26,918 nucleotides of DNA. Source: Baffinella frigidus. Lineage: Eukaryota > Cryptophyceae > Cryptomonadales > Baffinellaceae. Where the stretch lies: assembly GCA_026770585.1 (NCBI GenBank), contig MU646396.1, forward strand, positions 445,732-472,649, written 5' to 3'. The position numbers were made by a program, and so were the translations under genes. The notes beneath the pieces were generated by a model. It was given only the letters and a program-made list of their open reading frames with translations, had not been told where the DNA came from and made no database searches. Every line of letters begins with the position of its first letter. The first letter of the stretch is position 1. Positions 17,030 to 25,900 of this stretch are shown in pieces.

Positions 17030-17968
17030 TCATTTGCTGAGAGGCGTGAGAGGTTCTGAAAGGCGGAGGCGGTACAGGAGGTTGAGAGGGCCCTGGTCGA
17101 GCGCCAACGCCTGATACAGCTTCAGTGCGGCCGGGCAGTCTTCGACCGCAGAAAACCCGAAAGCCTCGTATCTGCACGTGCGGGTTTGAGGTTTAGGGAT
17201 CAGGGTTTACAGCGCCTGATAGCTTGAGTGCGGCCGGGCAGTCATCCACCCTCGCGAACCCGAAGACTTCGTACCTGCGGGTTCAGGGTTTTGGATTCAG
17301 GGTTTAGGGTTTGGGGTTCAGGGTGTGAAGGGGCTAGGGGTTGGGGGTTAGCGAGCAGGGAGCAGGGAGCAAGGCGGAGGGAAGGGGGGTGGGGCATACA
17401 GGGCTCGAGCCGCGGTGTTGGTCTCCTCGACATGCAGGAACACGTCGGTAAAGTCCCGATCCCTGCTTTGTGGACGGCGACCTTCATCAAGAGAGAGAGA
17501 CATGCAGGAACACGTCTGTGAACCCCACCCCCGGGCCCTGCGCGGTGGAGGACAGAGACCTTTATTGCTGCCAACACGGCCGCCATGCACACCAACCAGA
17601 GATGTGGCGTACACGAACGATTATTGATCCCACACGATGACCGCGGGACGCGCTGGTGGCGGGGAACCGCGATAAGGGGCTCAGGACGTGCTGGCTGGCA
17701 GTGACCTAGCACCGGCGAGTGCGGCGGTGCAAAGCGCGGACGCTGACTACGCCTACGTTGACACGCTAGGTGGGTGGTACACATGCGTCGACGTTGGAGT
17801 GACCTGGCGCCAGGACGGACGGGCCCGCCTCGAAACATGGACGGGCAGTGACCTGGCGCGGGCGAGGGTGGCGGCGCACAGGGAGGCAGCCAGGCCCAGG
17901 CGGCGGAAGGCCGGGTGCACCCCCAGGTCTGAGATGTAGCTGCTTGCTCCGCCGAACGCTGCCTCCCA
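17030..17968 (-). CDS. GNAT-family N-acetyltransferase, 3' exons
   Basis: Three minus-strand exons join in frame. 17968-17853 contains SSYISDLGVHPAFRRLGLAA, the acetyl-CoA-binding motif A (V-x-P-x-x-R-x-x-G-x-A). 17462-17400 contains FTDVFLHVEETNTAARAL, motif B. 17171-17030 contains YEAFGFSAVEDCPAALKLYQ and ends LTPLSK-TGA. The Arg and Leu codons split across the two introns are restored exactly (AG+G, CT+A). These enzymes transfer acetyl groups from acetyl-CoA to amines; the substrate is not predictable here. Donors are gtcact and gtatgc. Upstream exons are not resolved. The gene is convergent with CCT1. Confidence 0.75.
17193..17274 (-). pseudogene. Alternative or decayed copy of the GNAT terminal exon
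   Basis: Preceded by cccgcag, it reads YEVFGFARVDDCPAALKL and then, after a 2-bp loss relative to the true exon, SGAVNPDP-stop, the stop being supplied by telomere-like sequence (TAA at 17195-17193). Its first base G also completes the split Leu codon, so splicing to it would give a shorter but continuous C-terminus. Confidence 0.6.
17501..17527 (-). pseudogene. Copy of GNAT motif B exon start
   Basis: The minus strand reads GGTTCACAGACGTGTTCCTG then CATGTC, matching TTTACCGACGTGTTCCTGCA in the true exon at 17462-17400. It then enters tctctctc. It lies upstream of the exon in transcription order. Confidence 0.6.
17697..17815 (-). pseudogene. Copies of GNAT motif A exon end plus donor
   Basis: At 17734-17706 the minus strand repeats the last 29 nt of the exon with the same AG|gtcactgcc donor (ctagGTCACTGCC). 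At about 17809-17796 a shorter copy (tggcgccagGTCACTCC) is seen. Both lie downstream of the true exon end at 17853. Confidence 0.6.
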
Positions 17969-18033
17969 CTGCACGGGACAGACGGGTTATGAAGAATCAG
18001 ATGGAGACTTGTGTTTGAGGTATCTGATAGAGA

Positions 18034-18163
18034 GACCTGTGTTACTCCCAACACAGCCGTGAGAGAGACCTTTGTTGCCACCAACGCCACTAGTCGGAGA
18101 GAATGTTGTTACTACCGACACGGCCGTGAGAGAGTCCGTTATCACGACCAACACGGCCGCCAT
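18034..18163. repeat. Imperfect tandem repeat around caacacggccgtgagagag
   Basis: About four units of roughly 35-40 bp have the core (g)agagaccttgttac(t/c)accaacacggcc. Single related copies lie at 17557-17585 and, inverted, at 18380-18420. They surround the GNAT gene's 5' region. Confidence 0.6.
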
Positions 18164-18250
18164 GTGTGCAACCCCACCGAGGCTGCATCGGAGCAGGGGC
18201 GCCGAGAGAGGTCATGCGTAAGCCGTGTTCGCCATGTTATGCGCCCCCAC

Positions 18251-18309
18251 CGAAAAGTCGCAAACTTGTACGAGAGGTTTTCTGGTAGGTGCGCCCTGTA
18301 CTTGACAAT
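18251..18309 (-). CDS. Possible exon of unassigned minus-strand gene (PENLSY)
   Basis: After ccaag the minus strand reads IVKYRAHLPENLSYKFATF and ends at a gtgggg donor. A related segment, LIPENLSYPSR, is encoded on the plus strand at about 18427-18460. PENLSY is kept with different third bases (CCA/CCT, CTC/CTG, TCG/TCT). The phase does not fit directly to the GNAT exon at 17968. Weak call. Confidence 0.3.
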
Positions 18310-18657
18310 CTTGGCAGGGGGAAGTGGCACCCGCGCGTGCCAACTGTCACGTCCAAGAGGTCTGGCCGGGGGCGTTGCTAGTCATAACGGTCTCTCTCAT
18401 GGCCGTGTTGGCAGTAACAAAGTTATCGATCTGATACCTGAAAACCTGTCTTACCCATCGAGGCTGCTCATCAAGGCTGTGTCGGAGCAGGACCCAGATA
18501 ACGCAGGGGGGGGGGGCTAGCGAAGAGACTGGGAGGGGTTGGTGCCTCGGGAGACGCGAGGGCGAATTCGTGTGTCGAGAGATCCACCGCGGCTGTCACG
18601 ATCTTCCGCGGAGCCTCGCCGGGAATAACCTGTTGATGTGAGTGAGTGAGAGAGAGT

Positions 18658-18830
18658 CACTAAGTGGACCTCGACCACTAAGTGGACCTCGCAGGTGGTC
18701 CAGAGAGTGGACCAGTTAGGAGGGTTGAGTGGGATGCAGCGATGCGGATCGGTTGGGATGCAGCGATGAGGGCTGGTTGGGATACAATGCGGATGATGAA
18801 GTGGGATACAGCGAGGAGGGTCGGCATGCA
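18658..18830. repeat. 18-bp duplication and about 24-bp tandem repeat
   Basis: cactaagtggacctcgac is repeated in tandem at 18658-18693. From about 18728 to 18830 units of ttgggatgcagcgatg(c/a)gg(a/g)t recur four to five times. No coding meaning is evident. Confidence 0.65.
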
Positions 18831-18971
18831 TTCCACCACGAACCTGTTGACGTGCGCCCAGGCTTGGAGTGCAGGGGTGTGTGCAGGGCGCAGCAACGAT
18901 GGTAGTGCGAGCGATGGGGTACCGTGATGGGGATTGGTTGGAATAGCGATGGGGGTTGAGGAGTAGCTCAC

Positions 18972-19064
18972 CTCGGTCCATGCCGCGACCGCTTCGCTCA
19001 GCCTCTCCTCGTACCCCTCCTGAAAAGTTTTGACGGTTTGGTACAGCATCGTCAACTTTTGCAG
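18972..19064 (-). CDS. Coiled-coil exon, unassigned minus-strand gene
   Basis: The minus-strand exon is 93 nt, in phase 0 at both ends, between cacacag and donor gtgagc. It reads LQKLTMLYQTVKTFQEGYEE then RLSEAVAAWTE. Its heptad pattern suggests a coiled coil. It joins in phase to the candidate exon at 19642-19570. Family not recognised. Confidence 0.5.
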
Positions 19065-19122
19065 CTGTGTGATTTTTCGGCCGACAGCTGCGAACACCGC
19101 TCTGACTGCAGAGGAAGGAGTA

Positions 19123-19260
19123 CTAGCACTGCCTCACTCGGGTTGACAGACTACTCATATGTTGACATGCTGGTGTTGCGGTACAAATCCGTCAACTTTA
19201 GAGCGGAAAAGAGCACGGGCTTACCAAATTGGTGAGACCAAATAGAATGAGAGAGAGGAA
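19123..19260 (+). mobile_element. MITE-like element, family 1
   Basis: It runs from ctagcactgcctcactcggg through atgttgacatgctgg, gcggtacaaatccgtcaac and aaattggtgagaccaaatag. It is oriented opposite to the copies at 2436 and 8592. Confidence 0.65.
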
Positions 19261-19301
19261 GAAGGAGAAGACGTGATCAGACCTCTGGCGCTGCCTGAAC
19301 G

Positions 19302-19372
19302 AAACTGCGCTCGCCATCAAAGCGTTATACTTGCCCTTTTGTTCTAAATGTGTTTGATGGCGCGCCCAGTTT
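19302..19372. mobile_element. Foldback MITE, family 2, copy 2
   Basis: Arms aaactgcgctcgccatcaaa and gtttgatggcgcgcccagtt are inverted repeats related to the element at 3915-4008. Confidence 0.6.
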
Positions 19373-19449
19373 TATTCGGGCAGATTTAGGACCTGCGGGA
19401 TGGCTCCGGACGCGAGTTCTGTCCCAAGCTTCCTGTACTCCTGACCAGG

Positions 19450-19760
19450 TCAGCGGTTTAGGGTTGAGGGTTTAGGGTTCAGAGTTTAGGGATTAGGGTT
19501 TGGGGTTGAGATTTTAGGGTTGAGGGTGGATTTTTGAAGGTTTGGGTTTAAGGGCGAGCTAGGAGGCACCTGGTCAAAATCTCTGTCGCGTTTCGCCTGC
19601 AGATCTGGCGCCTCTCCCAGCCTCTGCACGCGAGCGCTCAGGCTTTAGTGTGTGGGGTTTGGGGTTTGGGGGTTAGGGTGTAGGGTTCAGGGTGTGGGGT
19701 TTGGGATTAAGGGTTTAGGGTTTACGGTTAAGAGGTTTACGGTTGAGGGTTTAGGCTCAG
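19450..19760. repeat. Telomere-like tracts (G-rich on plus)
   Basis: Two blocks, 19453-19545 and 19648-19758, of gggtttagggttgaggg variants. They flank a possible minus-strand exon at 19642-19570 and are C-rich in its sense direction. Confidence 0.75.
19570..19642 (-). CDS. Possible exon, unassigned minus-strand coiled-coil gene
   Basis: Between ctaaag and donor gtgcct the minus strand reads LSARVQRLGEAPDLQAKRDR then DFDQ, 73 nt, ending in phase 0. It is compatible with the next exon at 19064-18972. Support comes from phase, flanking telomere-like introns and composition only. Confidence 0.35.
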
Positions 19761-19899
19761 CAACCCCCCACAAGAGAATCATAGCGGGGTTAGCAAGGGC
19801 CGATCAGAGTCAACGAGCGCCGATCAACTGTTCCCCCCCACAGAACCCACAGATGAAATCGAAACAACACGCGAGACGCAGCATCGCACGCGAAAAGGT

Positions 19900-20031
19900 C
19901 TAGCGCTGCCTAGTTGAGTTCGCTGACTATGCTTGACACGCTGAGTTCGTGGTACACATCCGTCAACTTTGTAGCGAAAAAGAGTCCGAGCTCACCTCAT
20001 TGGTGAGACCAAACAGAGTGAGACAGAGCAG
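19900..20031 (+). mobile_element. MITE-like element, family 1, next to a donor-like GT
   Basis: Preceded by cgcgaaaag|gt, it begins ctagcgctgcc and ends gagtgagacagagcag. The left junction has the same gtctagcgctgcc that forms the donor of CCT1 intron 2. If the flanking plus-strand frames (KSKQHARRSIAREK before it) are coding, the element would be a complete intron. Confidence 0.55.
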
Positions 20032-20640
20032 GAGGGTGGTCCCCCGTTGACGTGGACTACGAGGTCCCCAAGACCCCCAGAATTCGGGGGCTACGTGACT
20101 AGGTTTGTACCGGAAAAGCTAAAAGAAGTGAAACGTACGAGGAGACTCGTCAATGATGACCTTGTAGTCCACCGTGTGAGTATGGGGGTGCACCAGCATC
20201 ATGGCGAGCTAAAACCCTTGAAGCTTGGACGAGGAATCCCGTGTTCCAAGTTCTCGGCACACTCATTTGTACCAAGACAACGAAACGTTGCGTTATGAAA
20301 TTCCCACTAAACCCTGGCGTGGACAGAGCTGGAAGGGAGGAGGCTGCACCAGCAGCATGGCGCGCGCGAGGCCGTCCGGAGGCGGCACGGGGAGAGACGC
20401 TGTTAGGCACCTGTCAACAATATGTCGATTATAACATTTGATTATATGTATACAGGTCAAAGCAGGGCGAAACACTGCTGCGCAGGGTGGTGCCACCGTC
20501 TTCTGGTTACACTCCTCCACCCGAGAGTAGTAAACGTGGCGAAACGAGGGCAGGTGATGCTAAGGGGGTCACCTACCCGGAGTCAGGTATCACCCAAGGT
20601 TACTGTGTACCCCAAAATAAACGTGCCGAAGATAAACGTG
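20032..20640. other. Region with a dispersed repeat, no clear gene
   Basis: Segment 20258-20325 (cactcatttgtaccaagaca ... ccctggcgtggacag) is related to 25502-25573 in the DEK-like gene. An open plus-strand frame at 20047-20298 overlaps this repeat and is therefore probably transposon-derived or fortuitous. I see no further gene. Confidence 0.45.
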
Positions 20641-20650
20641 CTGCGATGCT

Positions 20651-20704
20651 GGGCGTCCATTTCAATGGCCACGCCTCACTGTTCTGCGCCCCGCCGCAGC
20701 ACTC
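20651..20704 (-). pseudogene. Inverted partial copy of the DEK-like gene 5' end
   Basis: The minus strand reads gtgctgcggcggggcgcaga, then acagtgag and tggccattgaaatggac. The DEK-like gene start at 22898-22951 reads gtgctgcggcgggtcgtgga, gcagtgag and tggccattaaaatggac. About 50 bp are alignable with one 3-bp gap and include the ATG context. It is head-to-head with the real gene, about 2.2 kb away. Confidence 0.6.
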
Positions 20705-21063
20705 TCTGTATTCTGGCTCGTCTTTACACCAAGTATTTAAGAGCAGAAATCCAGCAGACGAGGGCGAAAACAAAGCTTTTCGGACGAACCAGAATACACC
20801 TGAGGCAGAGCTAGGATACCGCCGCGAGGGGGGAAGAGAATGGATGACAGGGAGGGCGCCACCGCGCAAGCCACTGGGTGCGGGTGCCGTGGTCCGATCG
20901 CCGCCAGATCGCTACGCGTGTCAGTCCACGGGGTCGCCAGCCGGGAGGGGGGGCGTGGGGGGGGGGGTACGTGGCGCCCTTTCCCATCCGGAGTCGCACT
21001 GCCTCGAACAGCGCATACCGTGTTTCTGCCGAAGCGCTCATCCAATCACCAGCTGGTCTAAGC

Positions 21064-21186
21064 GAATGTATTCATTAAAGCCTTTCTGCCACTGAAAATT
21101 ACTACACAATTGGACCATATTAGTAATTGTAAAGCATTTGTTGTAGTAACTTTCATTGGCAGGAAAGGCTTTAATTGATACATTCT
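21064..21186. mobile_element. Foldback element
   Basis: Arms of about 45 bp: gaatgtattcattaaagcct onward on the left, and the reverse complement of aggaaaggctttaattgata...cattc on the right. They enclose about 35 bp of AT-rich loop. It has the form of a miniature inverted-repeat element. Confidence 0.75.
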
Positions 21187-21349
21187 GTGAGATGAGAGCG
21201 GCGGGTACAAAGGACGAGTTTTGATGGGACTTGCTGTGAACAACCACACAGCGGACTTGGGAGGGATTTTGAACACCTCATAAGCGATAAGACCTAGGAC
21301 CCTGCGGTAGACAATTGGTAGGGACATACCACAAACCCTCATGGAAGAA

Positions 21350-21480
21350 CCAAACAGTCAATTTTCGACCTTTTCCCAAAAGTTGATTTTGCACCAAGAT
21401 TGGGACTTTCTAAGTTGTAGCCAGGCGAATTCGCCTGGCTGACAAGGTGCATTTGAGGTCTGAAAATCGACGATTTGGTC
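21350..21480. other. Large imperfect foldback centred on a perfect 22-bp palindrome
   Basis: agccaggcgaattcgcctgg followed by ct (21419-21440) is a perfect palindrome. Flanks are also inverted: gtcaattttcgacc on the left against ggtctgaaaatcgac on the right, and gcacca against ggtgca. The left arm has extra bases. Confidence 0.7.
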
Positions 21481-21654
21481 TTTCCGTGAGGGTTGTTGGT
21501 AGGGGGGGTTCCTACGGATAAGGTAACCGGAAATTGGTTGATCCTGAAGCTTTTTCCCGTGCGTAGCCCGCTGTGTGGAGATCGGAAATCAAGATGTGGT
21601 CCACTATGGAGAGCGATCTGATATCTGAACCAATGCATCGTGAGGAGGCTAACT

Positions 21655-21705
21655 ATGTCTTCCCGAGTTGGGAGCGGTTCTACAGCTGCCAACTCGGGAA
21701 GACAT
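21655..21705. other. Perfect 17-bp stem hairpin
   Basis: atgtcttcccgagttgg (21655-21671) and ccaactcgggaagacat (21689-21705) are exact reverse complements with a 17-nt loop. It lies between genes and there is no T-run typical of a terminator. It may belong to a foldback element or a small structured RNA. Confidence 0.85.
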
Positions 21706-21943
21706 GATTTCTTCCCGATGGTCTTTTCAAGTGCGTTCGCTGTCTTTTTGCGCGGCAGGCTGCCTGAGTTCGGGTGACCTCTCGCACAAACCACCGAGTA
21801 ACGGGAAATCCGCAACCGAAAGTTGCAAGATTCCGCAAGAGAATGTTCGGCCACGGTAAAATCGCGGGTGAAGACCATCAGGGAAGAACCATGCTTTCTC
21901 AACAAATAATGTTTTCCTCGCCCGTAATGCACCACGGCGCGCA

Positions 21944-22378
21944 TCATCTCGCAGGTTCTCGACCTTTGATGGTGGGTCGGGCGTCCGTACCGATGAACGC
22001 GTCCGGCGAGGGTGCTGCCCCACGAGCAAATGCTTGCGCTCGGATCCCGGCCACCGCCATCGCCCCCTGACGGTCTTCGAGCACCAGCTCCGCCACTGTC
22101 GCGGAAGCGCCCAACGCAACCCTCTCCTCTCTTGCATCTTCAGCAACCATTCTCAGCGCGGTGCTCGCCCAGATGCTGCCACGGGACGGGGGGCGTCGCA
22201 TGCATTGTGCAAGGCCGCTGCCTCTCAGCAAGGTAGGATGCGTGAGAGCGCAGAATGCGGTCATGTGGTGCGGTGCTGAGGATGAAGTCGTAGACAGGGA
22301 CGGGGATATGGTGAGGAGAAGGACAGCGAGGAGCGCTCCTCCCACTCCACCAGCCTTGCCGAATCCCCGCTTCTTCAT
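21944..22378 (-). CDS. Putative secreted or plastid-targeted protein, unknown function
   Basis: The minus-strand frame begins MKKRGFGKAGGVGGALLAVL, a positively charged start then a hydrophobic core (ALLAVLLLTI), as in a signal peptide. It is followed by a Ser/Thr/Arg-rich stretch with MTAFCAL and ASTALRMVAED, reminiscent of the bipartite presequence (signal plus transit peptide) of algae with secondary plastids. The presumed mature part (ERVALGASATVAELVLEDRQ onward) is not recognised. A donor gtacgg at 21990-21985 may end the first exon. An upstream in-frame Met exists at 22429. It is divergent from the DEK-like gene. Confidence 0.4.
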   Translation of the reverse strand: MKKRGFGKAGGVGGALLAVLLLTISPSLSTTSSSAPHHMTAFCALTHPTLLRGSGLAQCMRRPPSRGSIWASTALRMVAEDAREERVALGASATVAELVLEDRQGAMAVAGIRAQAFARGAAPSPDAFIGTDARPTIKGREPAR

Positions 22379-22429
22379 CCTTGCGAAGAAGTATCCTGGC
22401 CCGGTCTTGCCCACGTGCGATTCGGTCAA

Positions 22430-22936
22430 GCTTCAGGCGCCGGATTCGAGACCCGTCTCGAAGGAGACGAGATGCTCTCGGAGGCGAGTCGCAGAGCTCA
22501 GCCACAGCGCTCACCCTTCACGCTCCGAGGTTTTGGCGGTCTTGATCGCAGATTCCTTGGGCCAAAAAAGGACACGACCAAGTTCCAGGAGCTCTCTGTG
22601 GTGGATCAAACCTTGTTTTTTCGAGCTTTTGTGCAAACATTTTACAACCTCTGAAACACCTCTTGTGTACCGAGAATGGACTTGTAGAGCCTTATATTGT
22701 TTTTGTAGGCTCCTCGGATTTGAAAATTGCCGGGCACGCTCCATTCTCGATTTGATGCCTTTCTAAAGGCTTCACGCATTTGAAGGCGGCTGACGATCCT
22801 GGGGGCGCCCTAGTCTACACGATCACAGGAAGAGGCGTCTTGAGAAGAGGCTCGTTGTTTGCGGGTGATTCGCAAGAAGACGTTGTCCGTCAACAGGGTG
22901 CTGCGGCGGGTCGTGGAGCAGTGAGTGGCCATTAAA
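22430..22936. promoter_or_regulatory. Putative divergent promoter region
   Basis: The region separates the minus-strand presequence protein from the plus-strand DEK-like gene. It contains AT-richer patches around 22600-22760, with a short inverted pair cgagaatgga / tccattctcg. The last 40 bp belong to the segment shared with 20651-20704. Confidence 0.35.
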
Positions 22937-25900
22937 ATGGACCCCGAGGAAATGGCGGTGGACCCAGCGGCGGTGGACGCGCAGGACATGGCAGTGGATT
23001 CGCCGGCTGTGGATGCTGCTCCTGAGCCTTCTGCTGAGGTTGCTGCGGTGGAGGAGGGTGGGAGGCCGAAGCGCGAGCGGAAGCCAGTCGAGCGCATCCG
23101 GTGCTGGCCCTACCAGCTACCCTGCACAGCCAGAGGAGGAGAGTTTGCCAGAGAACGGCAGGAGCAGAGCTACCTGTGTGGTGACCCGCGTGGATCGTAC
23201 GGTGCAGGTCAAGTCAGCTGCGAACGACGCAGACCAAGGAGAAGCGGAAAGTGCCGGAGGGCGGGGCCCCGCCAAAGAAAACCCCTCCCGCGAAAAAGGT
23301 GAGACCCCCACAGCCCCCCCGATCTCTTTTTTGCGACACCCATTCCCGGGCGATAGGCATGCTGATGCGTTGCGTATCTCAGCGCTTCAAGCGGGCGTGC
23401 GATTCCGTGTGGGGATTCGAACGGGGCGCTCTGAGAACAGGTTTTGAGCCCCTCGCTGTGCCAAGCTGACCTCGTGCGTCACACGCAGAGCAAGAAGAAG
23501 GTGAAAGCGGCCGATGCGGAGCCGGGATCAGAGTCTGAGGCGGTGATTCCCCTCCCATCCCAACTGCACACCTCCTAGCTCCGTCTCAAAATCTATTTGT
23601 GCTCACCAATTTCGTCTCTTTTCCGCCCAAAAGTTGACGGATTTGTGCCGCACACACAGCGTGTCACCTTGAGAATAGTCGGTCAACTCGAGTGAAGACA
23701 GAGGACTGAGCGAAGCAGCGCTAGCAAACGCTCCTGCGGAGGGGAGGCGCCTGGTGCGGCCAGCCGCTTGTCAGGAAATGGTGGTGCACGATACACGAGG
23801 GGTGGTCGTTGCTTCCTTTTGCGCGCCGCAGCTGAAGCTGAGTGCGGTTGAAGCGTGAGGGCGCCTTGCTGACTCTCCAGCGGTGATGTGCAGGAAGCGT
23901 CTCACTCGGAAATCCCGCTGGCAACACTCCCCACTAGGGTGATACCAATCTCGCCCACGGCCTGACCCCAGAGAGAGAAGCACTGACTCTGAAGCACTGA
24001 TGTGCAGGGCACGTGATGGGGTGATGCGAAACACGCCCCCGGCCTGAGGTCTCTGCAGAGAGAGAGACGCGCTGACTCTGAAGCACTGGTGGGCAGGACA
24101 CGTCGGACTTGGACATCCCGCTCGCTGCGCGCCTCCCGGGCGCCGATAAGACCCCGCCCAAACAGGTTATTTGCCCCGACACGCTTCACTGCAAAGTCGT
24201 TAGGCTTGACAGTACCTCCCGGGGGGCGACAAGACCCCGCCCACACAGGTCCTCTTGGGCTGGTCTTTTGGGGGGGGGGGCGTGGTTTTGGAGTTACGCC
24301 AAGTTGGACTGTCTTCACTCAAGACAGTCAACCAGATCGCCCCAACAGGTACAACAGGAGGACTGTAACCACACGGTGGACCACGCACCTGTCAACAAAA
24401 GTCAACGTACCCAGAGATGATTAACTTGGAGGATTTTCTGGTGCAAATTTGGTCACGTAACACCCCAGAATCCGGCCCCAAATTCAAATCCGAACCCCTC
24501 GAAGCCCACCGAGCGGTGTATATCCAAACGACTTCACTGCAAAGCGTGCAGGGGCACAGTGAATAAGACATCGGCAAAATAGGTTATGAGCCCTGGCGCG
24601 CTTTACAGTAAAGTCGTTTGGCTGTACAGTACAGGCACCCTGTGTCAGGGTCGGTGCCCCGGAGCGCTGCGGCCCCTCCCGCCGCGGACCCAGGCGCATA
24701 GAGTCCCCCCCAACATGTGCCCTCGCTCTCTCCCTTTCTCTCTCTCGCGCGCGTGCGGCGCAGGACGCGCGAGCTCAGGCCCGCGTGCGGCATGAGTCGC
24801 TTTACACTTACGTGGCGTCAGTCGCTTTACAACAAGCTGTTTTGTCGACCGCAGGCGGGCAAGGCTTCCGCGGGGAAGGGCAACCCCCACCCCCCACCCC
24901 CCGCGGACCCAGTGAGCCCCAGGGTGCGGTATTCGGACTGCAGTAGAGTCCACCCAAGTCCGCCCTAACAGCCCCCCCCCAGAGTTCCCCCTAACCTGTT
25001 ATCGACCACAGGTGGGGAAAGCTGCCGCGGCATCAGTCGCTTTACAATAACCTGTTTTGTCGGCAGGGGGGGAAGGCTGCTGCGGGGAAGGAGGACACTC
25101 CCCCGAAGAAGAAGGCTGAGAAGGTCAAAGATGTCAAGGAGCCCAAGGAGCCCAAGGAGGTCGCGGAGAAGGACGTTGGGGGAAAGGGGGGCGGGGGGGG
25201 GAGGGACGAGGTGAAGGAGGGGGGGGGGGAGGTGGAGAAGAAGGAGGTGAAGCGTGTTGAGCTGAGCGAGGAGGAGGCTGCGCTCCAGACGCAGCTGGTA
25301 CCACTTCAGCCTGCACGTTGTTTGGTACACAATTTGCCAGGGCGTGGAGCCATTATTCCTGCACGCAGGCGTTGGACCCTCGCCAGGCCATTACTCGGAA
25401 TTTCGGATACAAGTCTTGTTTCAAATTGTGTACCCGGTTCCGAGATTCGGAGTAACAAATCGGACGTGCAAAGGACGAGGACCTGCCTCTCACGTGGGAC
25501 CGCACACTCGTTTAGTACCAGGAAACGAACCGTTGCGTCCCGAAATTGTGCCTAATGACCTGGCGTGGAACAGGGTCTGCGTAACAGGGTTGCTTCACAC
25601 ATCTATTTGCAGACCCTGTAACTATCAACGTGGCCTGCGTGATGCAGGTGGAGATGATGGGGGCGATGTCCAAGGATGAGATCGCGGTTCTCACCATGAA
25701 GCAGGCTCGCAGGTGCTTTCCCCCTCCCCCTCTTCCGCTCCATCTCTCGATGTAGGAGGTGCCCCCCTCTCCATCTCCCTCTATCGCTGTCGGAGGTGCC
25801 CCCCTCTCCCTGCCGTGCGCATGTTGGGGCAGGGGTAGGGCAAACACGGGCCCGTGTGTGCCCTACCCCAACCCCGGAGAAGCCCCAAGGTTGAAACCCG

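Noticed and set aside
20047-20298. Plus-strand frame MTWTTRSPRPPEFGGYVTRF...
   Set aside because: It overlaps a dispersed repeat also found at 25502-25573 and a MITE edge; more likely transposon-derived or chance.
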